Positions 1-13,600 of a stretch of DNA of 64,000 nucleotides are shown one piece after another; the stretch's first letter is position 1, and every line of letters starts with the position of its first letter. Where the stretch lies: positions 21,066,001-21,130,000 of the forward strand of contig JAMPIT010000059.1 in assembly GCA_026261815.1 (NCBI GenBank). Reading direction: 5' to 3'. The stretch comes from Monarcha castaneiventris obscurior. Its lineage: Eukaryota > Chordata > Aves > Passeriformes > Monarchidae. Under the pieces are notes generated by a model that saw only the letters and a list, made by a program, of their open reading frames with translations, was not told where the DNA came from and ran no database searches. Both the position numbers and the translations under genes were made by a program.

Positions 1-3000
1 AATTTGGGACAATGAAGGTGGCAATTCACTATGGAAACTCTAGAAGACGACACAAAATAAAACAGAAGGATTCTGTTTCATCTTGATGCAGCTATGGGCT
101 GCCTTCTACATTTATGTTTTGATTCGATGTACTCTGGGGATTTGGTTGGTCTGCCATTAGTCTGGAAAGCACAAGAACATATATACACATCTATGTGTCT
201 ACGCATCTTTAAGTGTTTGGAGAAAGTTTGCCCTTAGGTCACAGTTTGTGACTTGCCATTCTGAGGAAAAAATACAAGTTTTAAAGGCAATCAATCAGTT
301 GAAGATGATTCCATTAAATGTAGGACAGAGGTGAACCAAAGACAAGGCATGAATGCCAGCAAATCCTCACTTTGGAAGGGTAAAGGTAATATCTTCAGGG
401 GGTTCATTGCTTCTTATCACCCTTTCCATGTGCAGAGGCCAATGGCAGCCTTCATCACTAGAGTGAGGACAAAGTGCAGGAAGTCAAAAGGCGGGAAGAG
501 AGACCAAACAGATAAATTGTGATCTGTAGTAAGGCAGAGAAATTCCAGGAAGTTCATAACCCCTATTTCTACTGCAAAGAAAAAGTTACACCCAGGGACA
601 CACTTGGCAATGCATTATCATGACATGCCCTAGCAGTGGTTGTGAGCATGTAGGTGGTGGAAGCAAGATGACCACGACCATGCCTTCCTGCCCCTGGGGT
701 TAGAGATAGAAACTCATTCAAAATGAGGCCGTGTAATTTTAATGCAGCACTACATAGCCCAGCATGAATATGTGCCAGGTGAAGGCTTGCAAACAGATCA
801 GCTCACACAGAGATGCCTTAATTATCATTTTGTTCTTCGTATTACTGTTGCCCACAAGTTTTGATGTATAGAAATATTTATCTTGAATCAGTATCCTAAG
901 TCTAATCCAGCACCTTTAACATGGAAATAGCTTTAAAGTCCCTCCCTTTAACTTTCCTCACCTTCAACCCTTACCTTTGTAAAAACATGATTCATCATAT
1001 CTAATACGTGTTTTTATTCCTACTCTCTTCCCGAGGTTTTTAAAAATAGTTTGGATTTTTCCATTCATGCTGTGATGAAGAAAAAATAATGTTAAAGCAA
1101 TGCTGCAGTATCATGCTGGTTGTACACACAGCAGAGCACCAAATTAATTCACAGCATCTGTAATGTTTGATCACCCAAGGGGAGAGATACACAAAGAAAA
1201 TCAGTACCATCTAAAAGCAATTTCTGAAGCAATTTCTTCTGCAGAGATTGTCATGCAAGAGACAATGAATTTGATAAACATCAACACATTACCATCGGAC
1301 CATTCATGGTATGAGTATGAATAAAGTTTTAAAGTAGAGGAGGACCAGAAGAGAACACTAGAAATCTGTGGAAAAAAAGAATATGAGAGATGTCGGCATG
1401 GATACTGGACAGGAACAAGTGTGCTAGATAATGCAATGTCAGCTCCTTCTATGAAACTGTTGGGGCAAGGCAAGGAAAAGTCCACCTCAATAACACATTA
1501 TGATAGTTTTGTCTTTCTAAGACAAAACTAATAGAGCAGCACTTTCCTTTTAGCATTTATTTTGTTTTCTAAACATCAAAATCAATGCATTAAGAATTCT
1601 GAACTGTCAAAAGTATTATATTGTGTAAAACAACAAATGGCATAATTATTATTTGTACTATAATTTGGTAATAAACAGATGCAAAGAATCTGGACGTTTG
1701 TACAGTACATTCATTTGCTAAATGGATAAGTGAAGCACAATAAGTTAGGTTTTCAAAAATACAAAAGGAATTTGGAGGCTAAGCTTGGATTTAATTGATG
1801 ATGGTAGGAAAAAGTTTCAACAGATATTAATAGGGAGTTTAGACAAAGTCTATAGGGAAAACAAACAAACAAGCAAACACAGAATCCCCTCTTGGAAACT
1901 TAGGTGCTTTAAAAACCATTTCTGCCTCTATTTGTGTCAATTATGTAAGCAAGTAAAGCTGCACTACTGGATATATTGAAGGCTGTTCTCAGCATATTAG
2001 GCATAAATAAAATCATTCAAAATGCACAAAGAAGGCCTCCGCTTAGATAAATCCCCCACAGGGCCCTATTTAGAAAATGTATTCAGAGCAAAATTAGTGT
2101 ATAAAGACAACAAAGATTACAGTATCATGCATAAGAAGAGCAGCCCCAGTCATTTCAAAGCACAGCAAAGGAAGAGAAGCAAACAACAGAGAACATGACT
2201 CTGTGGCCCACTGATGACAGCATCTCTGCTGTAAACAGAAAAATTTGTTTGCTTCAGGGAGTGCTTATACATCTTGTACTTATCAGCCATGGCATAAAGT
2301 GCAATACATGTAAGCAAGCACTAGAACTGAACACTGTAATCTAGGGCTTTTGCTGACTAAATGCTCTGAAAAAACATCACTAAATCACAAATTTTGTTTT
2401 GCGTCCATAAGTCTGATGTTCTTAATAGCACAGCTTCATCCACAAAATAAGCCCACTTTCACCAAAAATATAAGCCAACCTTTGTTTCAAGACTTGTTTT
2501 TATTTAGGCGATAGGTGCTGTTGGAGAACAAGGTGAGGGTTTTCAATGGTGAGGAATGTTTGCTTTCTAATTCTCTGGGATAAATGTGATGACTGAATTG
2601 TTATATCATAAAGACAGTAGAAGCAATAAACATCACAAAACCCATTTTTCTTCTTCTTCACTAAGCCCAAAACCTGGTGATCTGAACAAACATCCTGCTT
2701 AAAGACATACCTAAGGGCTAGTGTGCTAAGCTATATGTCTAAACAGAGATTAGAAATACATTAAGCATTTGACTGCATTTTAAAACAGAGATTAAAATCA
2801 AGTTCAGTGAGCAGACTAACAGCTCAAGAAGAAATCAGAATCCACATGGACTGAAATTCTGAGCTTAAATGGGAACAGTGCAATACTGACTCTTCTTTAC
2901 TGCCCATATGAAAAGGGCAACTATTTCTATTGTAGACAGATCAAAGAGACCTCAACAATAAAGAAGAAACCTTAATTAATTATCCTATTTGAATTGAACA

Positions 3001-3074
3001 ATTATAATAAACATAATGAGAAGATCAGGGTATTAGAAAATAGCAATAACATTTTTAGGAAATATTTAGGTTAA
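1..3074. other. Unassigned AT-rich single-copy-like DNA
   Basis: No coding region, RNA gene or recognisable transposon seen. Open frames here are 60-95 codons, low in complexity and lack motifs. The only structured item is a short perfect inverted repeat near 1.5 kb, listed separately. Confidence 0.5.
1504..1530. repeat. Perfect 12-bp inverted repeat, 3-nt loop
   Basis: Arms tagttttgtctt and aagacaaaacta are exact reverse complements around a loop of tct. It could fold as a short hairpin in RNA of either strand. No transposon ends or T-run suggest a specific role, and it may be a chance or mutation-made palindrome. Confidence 0.6.
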
Positions 3075-4010
3075 AGAGGTCAAATGAAACCCTAGATTTA
3101 GGCATAAGAGACATGTAACAACTGGCTTGACATCTTTAAGAGGTGCTATGAAAATGGTCATAAAAGAAACAACATGACTTTCATGAAAGGAAGTCACCCT
3201 TACAGACCTACTAGAATTCTCTGAGGGGTCCAACAGCTGAAGGAACAAAGATCATTCATTTCACACAGTCTACCAGTTTTTTCTAAAATGCCTTCACAAC
3301 TTGCTCAGGAAAGGTTTTGAAAGGAACCAAACAGCCCTCTTATAAAAGGGATGTCATTGCACAGATAAATAATTGATTAAGAGGTAGGGAAGTAAAGTGC
3401 AGGAGTGGAGAAGGGCCACTGGGTAATTTTCACTTTGGTTTGTTGTGCTTAACACTTGGAAAACAGGGTGAGGAACAGAGTGATGAAGTTTTCTACTAAA
3501 ATTATTTTCTTCAGAACAGAATGGACAAGAACAAATGAGAACAACTAAAGGTGAGAGACTTATGAAGTGAATGACTACACAATAAAACTTCAAGTAAAAA
3601 GTCATCATATATGAGGAAATTCCGTCTGGGAAAAAAAGATTGACTTCATGAAGAAAAAGGCAATTCTGAGACCACCTTGGAAATGTGATTATAAAATACA
3701 GCTCTGTGAGAAATGCCAACTTACTGTTTAGCATCAATCAAAACACCCAAATCAAATCCTATGAAGTATTTCAAAGGACAGAGGGAAAAACAGAATGTAA
3801 TTATGCTTTATAATAAATCCTTGGTTTACCTCCCTTCTGAATAATTTTTGTAGCTTGGTTCCATCTCAAGACTTGTGCAGAAGTTCAGAGAGGCAAGTTC
3901 AGGGCAAGAAGCACGATCAAGTTATGGAATATTTTCTCACTGGGAATGGCTAAGTGGACTGTACTTTTCCACCTGCAAAAGAGCTGAATCCTAAATAGAC
4001 ACTAGATTGA
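3075..4010 (+). mobile_element. Very old CR1-clade LINE fragment (ORF2 region, L3/CR1-like)
   Basis: The DNA follows the order of blocks known from old amniote CR1/L3-type LINE ORF2: an aacatgacttt...aaaggaagtca block (about 3168), then cctactagaattctctgaggg (about 3208), then a cacagataaataattg block (about 3359), then a ttatgctttataataaatcc block (about 3802). In young copies these encode the reverse-transcriptase domain. Here many indels and stops break every frame, and the longest open frame (127 codons, opposite strand, 3354-3737) is a shadow. I compared with a remembered consensus, so the exact subfamily and both ends are uncertain. The copy is much more diverged than the CR1 at 8.1 kb, which implies an older insertion. 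Confidence 0.6.
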
Positions 4011-7000
4011 AGAGAATTGGTTTTCTCTCTCTTGTTTAATAGTAGAATTTACTATATTAAGATCCAAACTGAAGAGAAACAAAACGAAATTATTCTTCTG
4101 GCAATATGCGTATGAAACAGAGTTCCCAGGCACGAGATTTTTGAGTGTTTTTTGAGCTGTTTATCTGGGTTTACAAAGAATCGGGATTTGTTCCTGCACA
4201 CAGTGAGTGTTACTTTAAGAATACCTAACTCAGAAATGCAGATGTGGGTTTAACAACGTGTGAGTGACTGTCTGAGGCATTAGCATGTATAGGATATATA
4301 TGTCGGGGAAAGGGTTGAGAGGAAGCAAGTGGAAGAGGGAAACTGAGATATAGGTTTTGGAATGAGTTATAGTTCCTTGAAAAAAGCTCACATGCATAGA
4401 ATCAACAACATGTAGATAGCTCCTAAAAGAATCTGCCTCATTCATCCCATGTTAATCTCCTCAGGAAAGAATTTCCATTTGTCCTTCATCAATTTCGAAA
4501 GTTGCAAATTCACCAGATGAAACAAAAATCCTGTCAATGTCAGTGTCAGCCCACATACTATTCTAAATTTTGAACAAGCATCAGAACTTTATATCTTGAA
4601 GTTCCACCTTCTTTACAATTCTTGCTTTTTTCATATTCTCAAATCAGAAAAGGAATTAATTGCATTTCTGAGGAAGTCAGCTCATTTTCTCCTCAAAGAA
4701 AAGAAGTTAGGCGCAAGGGAACAGACCATACCCAGCTCTAAAAAATCAGTGGTGGGGTTGGAGGTTTACCTTCTTTGAATTCCCCTTACTCTGATTGATT
4801 ATTATTTTATATAGATCTCTGTAAAAAATATTTACTCGGAACTATTTCTACCAAATTTTCACAAAGGTGTTTTAGACATGACATAATTGCCAGACTAAAA
4901 TGTGCAGCTATAAACTGCATAGGCTTAGAATCATATTTAAGTACAAGGCAGCTAGCCTTCTAAATTTACATTTTCTTTTCTTTACCTTTGGATTTTTCAA
5001 CTGGGAAACTGATCACACAAGCACAAACACAAGGTAGTTTTCTATTAAATGTTGTTCATGTTTATAACCAGGAAATGTGCCTATATTGCTGTCTGAAAGA
5101 TCTGAAGAAACATTTTCATAAACACACAACCAATGTAAGATTTCATTTGTCATTCAACAGTATTTAACACATCTTGTCCCTCTGCAAGGTATGGTTGAAG
5201 ATGACCTCCAACAGCAAATGCAGCTGTAATTCTTATTTTCAAATGCTTCTATAGGAGTTTTTTCCTCCTTTATTTAAAATATTTAATTCCTTTCTGAAAT
5301 TATTTCATTCTTCTATGACACAAAATATTTTAAACCTTTTGCCAGACAGTTATGGTACTTCTCAATGTTATGAGTCTCAAACACATTTCATGTTGGGAGG
5401 ATAGAAAATTCCACTGCCATAGCTGAAGGGAGGAACTCATAAGGAATCAATTATATTTCTCCAATCAATATTTTCCTTATAAAACCACATGAAACTTTTC
5501 AGTCTTAACACAAAGATGACTTTTTCAATTCTTAAAAAATGCCATATCCAGGAAAAAGTTGGTTACAATACTGAAAATACCCTAAAAGCAAATACACAAA
5601 GCTCTACAAGAACAAGCTGTGCCTTGGACTCCCACATCAGAATGCTTTGTAAACATCCATCATGTTCGAAATAGAAGTGTCCATATGCATGCCTGTGCTT
5701 GTGTGTTTTACTGCTTAGCTACACACAACTTTTATCCTCCATTGAATCTAGTACAGGGAGAAGATATTAAAGTAACATTTATTTTAAGCAAAGTCATCCA
5801 ACAAGTCATTTTTGCACAATACATACTGGGCTCCAGTGCTGTATGGCAAACATTTTTTATAATTTAAGTGTCAAAAAAATCTGCTGCACAGCAAAGCACA
5901 ACCCACCAAAGAGGAAAAATTTAGGTGGCCTACAATTTAGCACACTAAACAGTTGAAAGGAATAGTGAAAAAGCCTGGAAGACAGCCTTATTCAGAAATC
6001 ATTGTAGATTTTCCTTGTTAGTAATTACAAGGATTGTCTCTCAAGTTCTCATTTTATGATGGTCAATATATCAGAGAAATAATAGGTTCATGTTAATATG
6101 ACAAATTTACATATATCTGTATATGCAATTATTAGGTGTACACTAGTGCATTACAACTGACCATAAAAATAAGAAAAAGTATTCCAACCTGATGCTGTCA
6201 TAACCTTTTTTTTTTCATATCAAAAATATTTTATTTCTCTCTAGGGTTCCATTTTAATCAACAGTTTTCCAGATCTTCCATATTCCAGGGATCAAAACTT
6301 CCCATATTTTGAACATAATAAAGATTATCACATTGAGGTGCCTTCATTGTCCTGCAAAGTGAAACTTAAAAGAATCAGAAGTAAATAAAGAAAAAGCTGA
6401 AAACTCCAGATCTTGATAGGTACATGGGAATGGCAAAACTTGAAGATAAAAAACACTAGCCCAAGGATATTCTGTGTCATATTATAATGTATACTTTAGA
6501 TAATATCCACTTGTCCTAAAATATCGACCAAGGGAAAAGATCAGTTAGCTAACAGTTAGAGAAAAAGGAGAAGCTCTAGATTTTAGTTAGTTTCCCCAAA
6601 GGCATAAAATTTTCTCAGAAGCATAAACTTTATGTAATGCAGACACTGAATTTGTCAAGCCAAATTATATGAGTTTTTCTGGTTATCGATAGCATACTTT
6701 TGCACCGTATTTTTAATGTGTGAGGGGTCTTCTGTTTTTTATCTGACAGTTAAAATCTGTTTGGTGTGGGGAAGAAAAAGAAAGACAGATGTTTAGCAAT
6801 CAAGGGTGAGACAGACAATAAGGGTTTACTAAGATGAACATTAAAAAAAAAAATTAAAAGTTAAAAAAAAAAAAAAAAAGCCTTATATAGAAGCTAGTTT
6901 TTATAAGCTTATCAAGCACAGCTCCTATGCTAAGGTTCTTTCATTTGTCCAGTGACTTGTTTGTGGTGCTGCACAATACTCATACCTCCCTAAATCCCTG

Positions 7001-8120
7001 TCCTTAAGGGCAAGTTAGGCAAATTCAAGGACAGCAGTTGTTTGGTTCTGCTCCACAGAAACATTTAATCTCTTCTCAAGGTATGATGTTTCTATGTTGT
7101 AACTTCTGCTCACATTGAAATTTTGGTGTGCAGTAGATACAGAGTGTTAACCAACTCCATCCCAGATCATTTTGTGATGAAAAGGGAAAATGAAGTCGGT
7201 TTTCAAATACTGAGCTTCCATTAGCTGAAAGCATATTAATAATTTATTGCGGGTCCTGTCTCCCAGCATGGTCAGTCTGAGGCTATGGCAGCAAATCTGT
7301 TATAAATTGTCTGCAAGTAGCTGTGTTGTCCTGAAAACAGCATAGGAGAAGAATTGTCTCTGAAAGTTCATTCTCCGATTTTCTTTTGCTCTGGGCAGGT
7401 AGTAAATTTGCTGTGACCTCCAGTGGCTCAAATTATGATGTTAGTTTAGCTGTGCTTGTTTTGTGATTTGGGTCAGGGTGGCATTATGCCTCAACTCCAC
7501 TTTCTCTGCCTCTCCTGTTGACTGCAGTGCATGGATAGAAGCCACTCTCTTATGCGCCCTGTTCACAAGGTGTAAAGAATTCAGCCTCTACACACACAGA
7601 TGGCTTCAAGGGCATGTAAATTAAATGGCAGTAGAAATGTTAAGAATTGTGTTGGAGCTAAGGAGACTGTACATATTCACAACCCTGACACACCAATGTC
7701 TGTTTTACTGTCACTGTCAAGCAATGCACTTTTCCGTAGAGGTGAAGACAAAAAGTATTAGCTACAATGAAGACATGAAAGCAATAAAAGTGCAGTAGGA
7801 CTCTTCACTATTGCCTGCAAGATTATAAAACATTACTTCCAGGACTAAGTCCAAATACATCATAACTCTGGCAGGGTTAGCCATGACAAGCACTAGGAAT
7901 ACACAAGAAAAATTGGAACACTCTTTTCTGACGTGCAAATAAAAAGGGTCTCTGCAGGAGTACCTTCAGATCCACTAGTGCAATGTAATAACAATTCTTT
8001 ACTAATGGAAAATGTACTTTTTTAACTTCAATTTGCAAGACATGAGCAAAATTTTACGAGGGAATTCTGTGTTTGGGGAAGGAAGCTTAAAAATATCAAT
8101 TCACTGCAGGACTGAAGAAT
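4011..8120. other. Unassigned AT-rich DNA
   Basis: No gene or recognisable transposon. It contains an A-rich run at about 6843-6879. The part at 7240-7600 has somewhat higher GC and a few CpGs but matches no family I know. Confidence 0.45.
6843..6879. repeat. A-rich low-complexity tract
   Basis: Two runs of A (11 and 17 long), separated by a short ttaaaagtt stretch. CR1 elements do not end in poly(A), so this is better read as simple sequence than as a LINE tail. Confidence 0.8.
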
Positions 8121-9115
8121 CAGGAGATATCGTTTGATCTTGACTGCTTGGTGGAGGAGGAATTGGTTGGATGGTCACATCCAGGGCATAGTGGTCAATG
8201 TTGCAACGTCCCAATGTACATCAGTGATAAGTGGTGTCTGTCAGGGGTCAGTACTGGGAACAGAACTGATGATGCCTTCATCAGTGGCAGTAGCAGTGGT
8301 ATAGAGCACGGACTCAGCATGTTTGCAGATGACACCCAGCTGAGAGGTGCAGGTGACAAGCCTGAAGGATGGAATGCCATCCAGAGGGACCTGGACAAGC
8401 TTGAGAAGTGGGTGCATGGGAATCTCATGAGGTTTAGGAAGGTGCTGCTCCTGGGTTGGGGTAACCCCTGGTATCAATGGGGCTGGGGGATGAACAGACC
8501 AAGAGCAGCCCTGCTGAGAAGATCTTGGGGATGAAAGTGGAGGAGAGGCTGGTCACGACTTGGCAATGTGCACTCACAGCCCAGAAAGCCCAGTGTGTCC
8601 CGGGCTGCATCCAAACCAGAGTGGCCAGCAGGGTGAGGGAGGGGATTGTGCCCCTCTGCTCTGCTCTGGTGAGACCCCACCTGCAGTGCTGCATCCAGCT
8701 CTGGGGTCCCAGCACAGGAAGGATGTGGATCTGAAGGAGCGAGTCCAGAGGAGGACTGCAAAGACAATTAGGAGGGTGGAGCACCTCTCCTACAAGGAAA
8801 TGTTAAGAGAATTGGGATTGTTAAGCCTTGAGAAGGCTTCAGTGTGGCCTAATTGCATCCTTTCAGTACTTAAAGGAGACCTATAAGAAAGATGGGGACA
8901 AATATTTTAGCAGGGCTTCTTGTGACAGCACTAGAGGTAGTAGTTTTAAACTAAAGGACAGGTTAGATATAAGGAAGTTTTTTTTAAAGAGAGGGTGGTA
9001 AAACACTAAAACATGTTGCCCAGACAAATGCCCTGTCCCTGATCACTGCAGGTCAGTTGGACTAGATGACTTTTAAGGTTCCCTTACTGCGCAAACTATT
9101 CTATGAATCTAAGAT
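8121..9115 (+). mobile_element. CR1 LINE, 5'-truncated, 3' part of ORF2 plus 3' UTR
   Basis: This is the 3' portion of a CR1 retrotransposon. The start carries the CR1 block ggaggaggaattggttggat; a frame at 8148-8534 keeps the reverse-transcriptase core FADDT (codons from 8322), followed by the known run with [14 protein letters not shown]. Downstream are the usual blocks for the C-terminal region (gagaccccacctgcagtgctgc near 8671, split by indels) and the 3' UTR tail (ttggactagatgac near 9057, then tctatgaat). Frames shift several times (near 8470 and 8560), so it is dead. 5' truncation is normal for CR1. The overlapping opposite-strand frames of 77-116 codons are shadows. Confidence 0.93.
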
Positions 9116-9746
9116 TTTTAGAACCATTCATGAATATAACTCAGAATTTTAAAAGACTATTCAAATTTACTGATTTATATTAGTGACCTTTCCATTTTTT
9201 TCTTGCTATATCAAACACTTGGAGATGTCTGTGACTTCCATAATGCCATTGTTTAATTGAATTTTCACCATTTTTTTTAACCAGGAGTTTCATGCTATTT
9301 AATTTTATGCACCTCACTGAACCACCCAGATATTGCAGGCTCCCCACACAGTCAGTAAAAAATTATTAGTCTTATCTATAAAATTATATGGAGGAAAACC
9401 CTGGGACTGCTCTTCTGAGCAACTTCTCTTAGCTGTCTGTTTTGATAAATATGTCACATTGAGGGTTCTCTACGTGTATTTATTCTTCCTGCAAATTTAC
9501 AATCAAGCAGATTTTGTGGGACAAAATCCTTTGGTAACAATTATTACCTTTTTTTCTAGGAGTAAGGTCCCATTTCTGTTAGCTTCAAAAGCAACTCAAT
9601 TTAATAAGCTTTTAAGTTGACAGCTTTTAAAGTCTCTTGTGATACCATCATTCCAGGAGATTTTTTTAAAGTATTTGAGTTTAAGAAAGTTTTATCTGAG
9701 AATAAGCCATTCTTCTGAGGAAATTTTTTTCACATCCAGAATCAGA

Positions 9747-9808
9747 ATTAGTCCTACAGCGCTTTTACTATGGATTAGTAAAAATTAGTCCTAACGATTT
9801 TTACTATG
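9747..9808. repeat. Local direct duplication, about 25 bp, 37-bp period
   Basis: attagtcc at 9747 and again at 9784 starts two similar segments, each ending tttttactatg or cttttactatg. They differ by a one-base gap and a few substitutions. This is a small duplication, probably made by replication slippage. Confidence 0.7.
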
Positions 9809-10244
9809 TCCATGAAAATAAAAGATTGTATTTTTAAAAGATCTACAACTAAAATACTTGGATGAGCTTGTGTATCATTATGCATTTTATAATATCAAGC
9901 AATAGATGGATCTTATACAAAACCACGGTTGCTTACAGTTAGTTACTTTATAAAACTTAATGAAACTAATGAACCCATTTCCACTGTTGAGAACTACAGA
10001 CAACCTGTGTATTCCAATAGCACTGAATATACAAATATTAAGAAACTGAATATCTTGGATTTTTTGACTGCAAAAGTGGGTGCAGTTATTAATAATAGGT
10101 TCATCTGAATCAGATATTTGGTCCTGAGGCAAAGATAGAACCTTTGAGTATGTCCTGTTCTGATACCTGCAATCTCTCTTCGAACAAATGGTTCCCTTTT
10201 CTTCTTTTTTTTAATAAATGGTCACTGAATTTCTGAACAAGCTT

Positions 10245-10600
10245 TGATTGGAAGAGCTCCCCTCAGCTGAGGAACAAACCTCCCAAAGGGCCGCCAGTGG
10301 TGTGGCAAGGCTGCTTCACTCGTTGTTCAGTGCCAGAATTCAGGACCTCACCCGCACCCATTTCCTTCAGCACTTGCCTTCAGCGACAGTGACAGATGCA
10401 GTGCTGCTTCTCACACGTTTAGTGGATGATCTATATATTCTGTTAACACTTCTTCTGGGTCACCAAAGGAGTGAGGATGCTAAGACGAAGGTCCAGCAAC
10501 ATAACAAACACATTTTTCTTATTGTTACCTCATGTCGTAGACTGTCAGCTGTAGAAGTATTAACTTTTCCAGCACTCTGCTTTCTCATCAACTTCCTTTG
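10245..10600. other. GC-richer CpG-containing block of unknown origin
   Basis: The block is richer in GC than its flanks and keeps several CpGs (ggccgcc, actcgtt, acccgc, gcgaca, cacacgt), unlike the CpG-poor surroundings. A plus-strand frame stays open for about 117 codons (10248-10601), but it begins at TTG and its translation (start LEELPSAEEQTSQ) matches no family I recognise. It could be a fragment of an LTR or other mobile element, a decayed gene piece, or chance. I do not call it a gene. Confidence 0.35.
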
Positions 10601-13600
10601 ACTCTTAACAACAATCAAAAACTGTTCAGGCTTAGGCTGACAGTAATGTCAACACCTTGCTGCATTTTTTCTGTCTCTACATGATTTTACGGGCTAATAA
10701 TTGCTTTGTTTCTTATGTTGTTTCCTTGAGGCTGATAAAATTTGGGAGTAACTGAAAAACGTACAGATTTCTTCCACTTTTATAGGTGTTGATAGCGCAA
10801 TTTTACTACCTGCTGCCCAGTTCCCACATTACTGCCAACATATTTGGTTTTTTTCTGTGTGTTTTTTTTATTCCAGACTTCATTCATGGTATAACAAAAA
10901 AATCTCTCTCTTACTACAGAACACAGATAAAACAAGCATATATAGTTCCTAGCCTAATAAAATCATAAGGAGGGAAACCTAAGGAAGACCAAAAAACTTC
11001 TCGGACTTCATTGAAATTTGTAACAGCTGCCCATTGGCAAGATAGGTTGTATTCTTACAGTCTGAAAATTCATCCTCCACGATATGTTAGCCTTTGGGTA
11101 AGAAATCTAATGTTTTCTAGTCTACTAGAAAAAGGAGAAAAATAATTTCAATAGACACAACTTTTAACGTCCATATTCACATCACCAGCGGAATTTTACT
11201 ACTTGCTTGAGCTCCTTAAACTCTATGTTACTTCAGAGCATATGTGAAAATTTGAGCAACAAATTTGTTTGGACACTGCCCCTTGAGTGATTCATTGAGT
11301 ATTACTGAATACTAGGGAAAATTATCAAAAGGGAGCACAATATATTAAATGCATGGCCCTCTTTAAATGCCTGTAGAAGCATTACTGAAATATTTCAAGT
11401 AATTCTGGATTCAATAATTTAGTAAAACTCAGAAAAAGCTTGTGACATGATCAGAAAAGTTTACACTGAGCAGTAGAGACGAAGAATTTCATCCTACAAA
11501 GAAATTACTTACTATCAAAAATTACCAACCTAAAACATTTCCATTTGTATTACGATAATATCTCTAGACAAAAAAGAAATCAAACTTTAATACATTGTAA
11601 ATATAATCAGCACTTAATGTGCTGTAGCAATTCTTAGTCCTCATGAAAATTGTTAAGTCTGAGAAGGTGATAGTTTAAAGTTATTCCCCAAAGCAGTTAT
11701 AAAACATTTGCCCAAACCAGTACTTTTGCTCAGTACTTTTTTCCTCTGCCTCCTCTATGTCATTGTTAAAAGGAAGGACAGAAGAGTCAGGTTGCCATTG
11801 GAACATTGATCAATAGAGCCCACTGTGGAAAAAAAATAGATAACCAAAATTTCAGATTTAAAAACTGTCAAATTATTGTAACCTGGGGAAAATTATGGAA
11901 AAAATAAAACAAAACAAAAACTAAAAACCCTATAGTGCTGTTACACTAACCTGAAGACAATTTTTCAATTTTAAGCAAAAAAAGTGTAATTCAAGGTGTC
12001 TGAGCTTTCCTGGCTTTCTCCTTTGGTCTTGGCTATTTTAGACTTTCACACCACTTGATGCCTCCCTGGATCAGCAACAGAGTTGAGCTCTTTGTCTTTC
12101 CCTCATATTTTTCTCTCCACCCCACCTGAAAATACTCAGGTAATGAATTAGAAACTACTTTAAGAATGAAATAGAAAGCACCAGGAAGGTAAAGAACGGA
12201 AGCAATAATTACAAGTTTATTTTATATATACAGACACAGACACTGTAGTTTTAAAGTGCAGGTCTGGGTGGTGATAATTACCACTGCAGGAAGAAGGTGC
12301 AGAACCTGAACCAAAGCTCTTAGAAGAGGAATTTTGCCTATAATTGTTCAATAGCTCAAGGAGGTGAACCAACTTACCTTTTAGAATTAACTTTTAGGAG
12401 CTTACATCTACAGTAAATTAGCATGACAGCTGCCATTGGCAAACGGTTAAGAGAGAGAATTACTAAATAGCTTAGAGTGGCAAAATGCCAAGGGAAAATC
12501 ATTACAGACAATGCTGTGTAAGGGCTGCTAACGCACACAAGATGACTTTAAATAGACTGCAGTTTACAAGGGGTCTGACAATTTAAAACAAGTATACCTC
12601 TTTCATGCCAAAGCTGAGCAGCAGCTTATCTTACAGTAGACTGCATGCAATGTTACCACTCTGTACTACAAATCAGAAGTTAGAGAATTCCCATGAAAAA
12701 TAGAAGCATTTACTGTGCTCACAGGGTTTCTCATTTATATGAAAAATATCTTATCTGTGTCAGCTTGCATGAATGGACTGCCAAAATGAAACTCAGCATT
12801 TCCTGAGTATTTCATCTAGATATCTTCAGCTGAGATTACACAGACAGCTATGTTCAATTTTTTTTTTTTTTTTCAACAAGGAAAGAAATAAAAAGAGACT
12901 TTAAACAGGACAGTTTTTTCCTCCCTTTCCCCTTGACCTAAGTTGTATATTGGATTGATAATTGTCATGATATTCACTAATGAAAAGCTACAGCCAAAAG
13001 AAACACCGAAGTTGTTATGGCTCCTTGTGCCGCAAGAAGAAAAGCCAATACATTTTGTTTCCATGTAAATGTAGTCTACATCACAATAGGTGAAAATAAT
13101 GTTCAATACTAAATGCCCAGGTTCAACATGACTAACTACCTTATTTCTTGTCTAGTATATGAGCTTCCTAACCACTTTTTTAGATTTTTTCAAAATATTC
13201 TGAAAGGTCCCTCACTTCAATTAAGACTCTAAAGCTACTAAGGTAAATACAAAGAAAGAAAGTGTGTCACATGTCCAAATACATTTATACATGCATCAGT
13301 AGACATTTGTGAAAAAGAGATAGTACAGATTCAACAGCAGCAGAGAATATATGGATACAGCTAAGAAGGAGGGCCTGATTTTTAACAAGCCTTTGCTTAT
13401 ACGAAAGAGTGCTATTTCCTCCTATTAGTATTTACATTTATGCTGTATTCTCTCAGGTTATTTTCATGGGGAGACAAAAAAACCCAAAACCCTATAAAGA
13501 AACTTTCAGACTCCCTGTCCTTGAATTCCTTCCATAAGGTCCCAGAAAATGCAAGTTCCCTGTACTTACTGTGAAGCCTTATGACTGCATATGAAGCAAA

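Noticed and set aside
8148..8534. 128-codon frame with FADDT motif as a host gene
   Set aside because: It is a piece of CR1 reverse transcriptase with frameshifts downstream, not a host gene.
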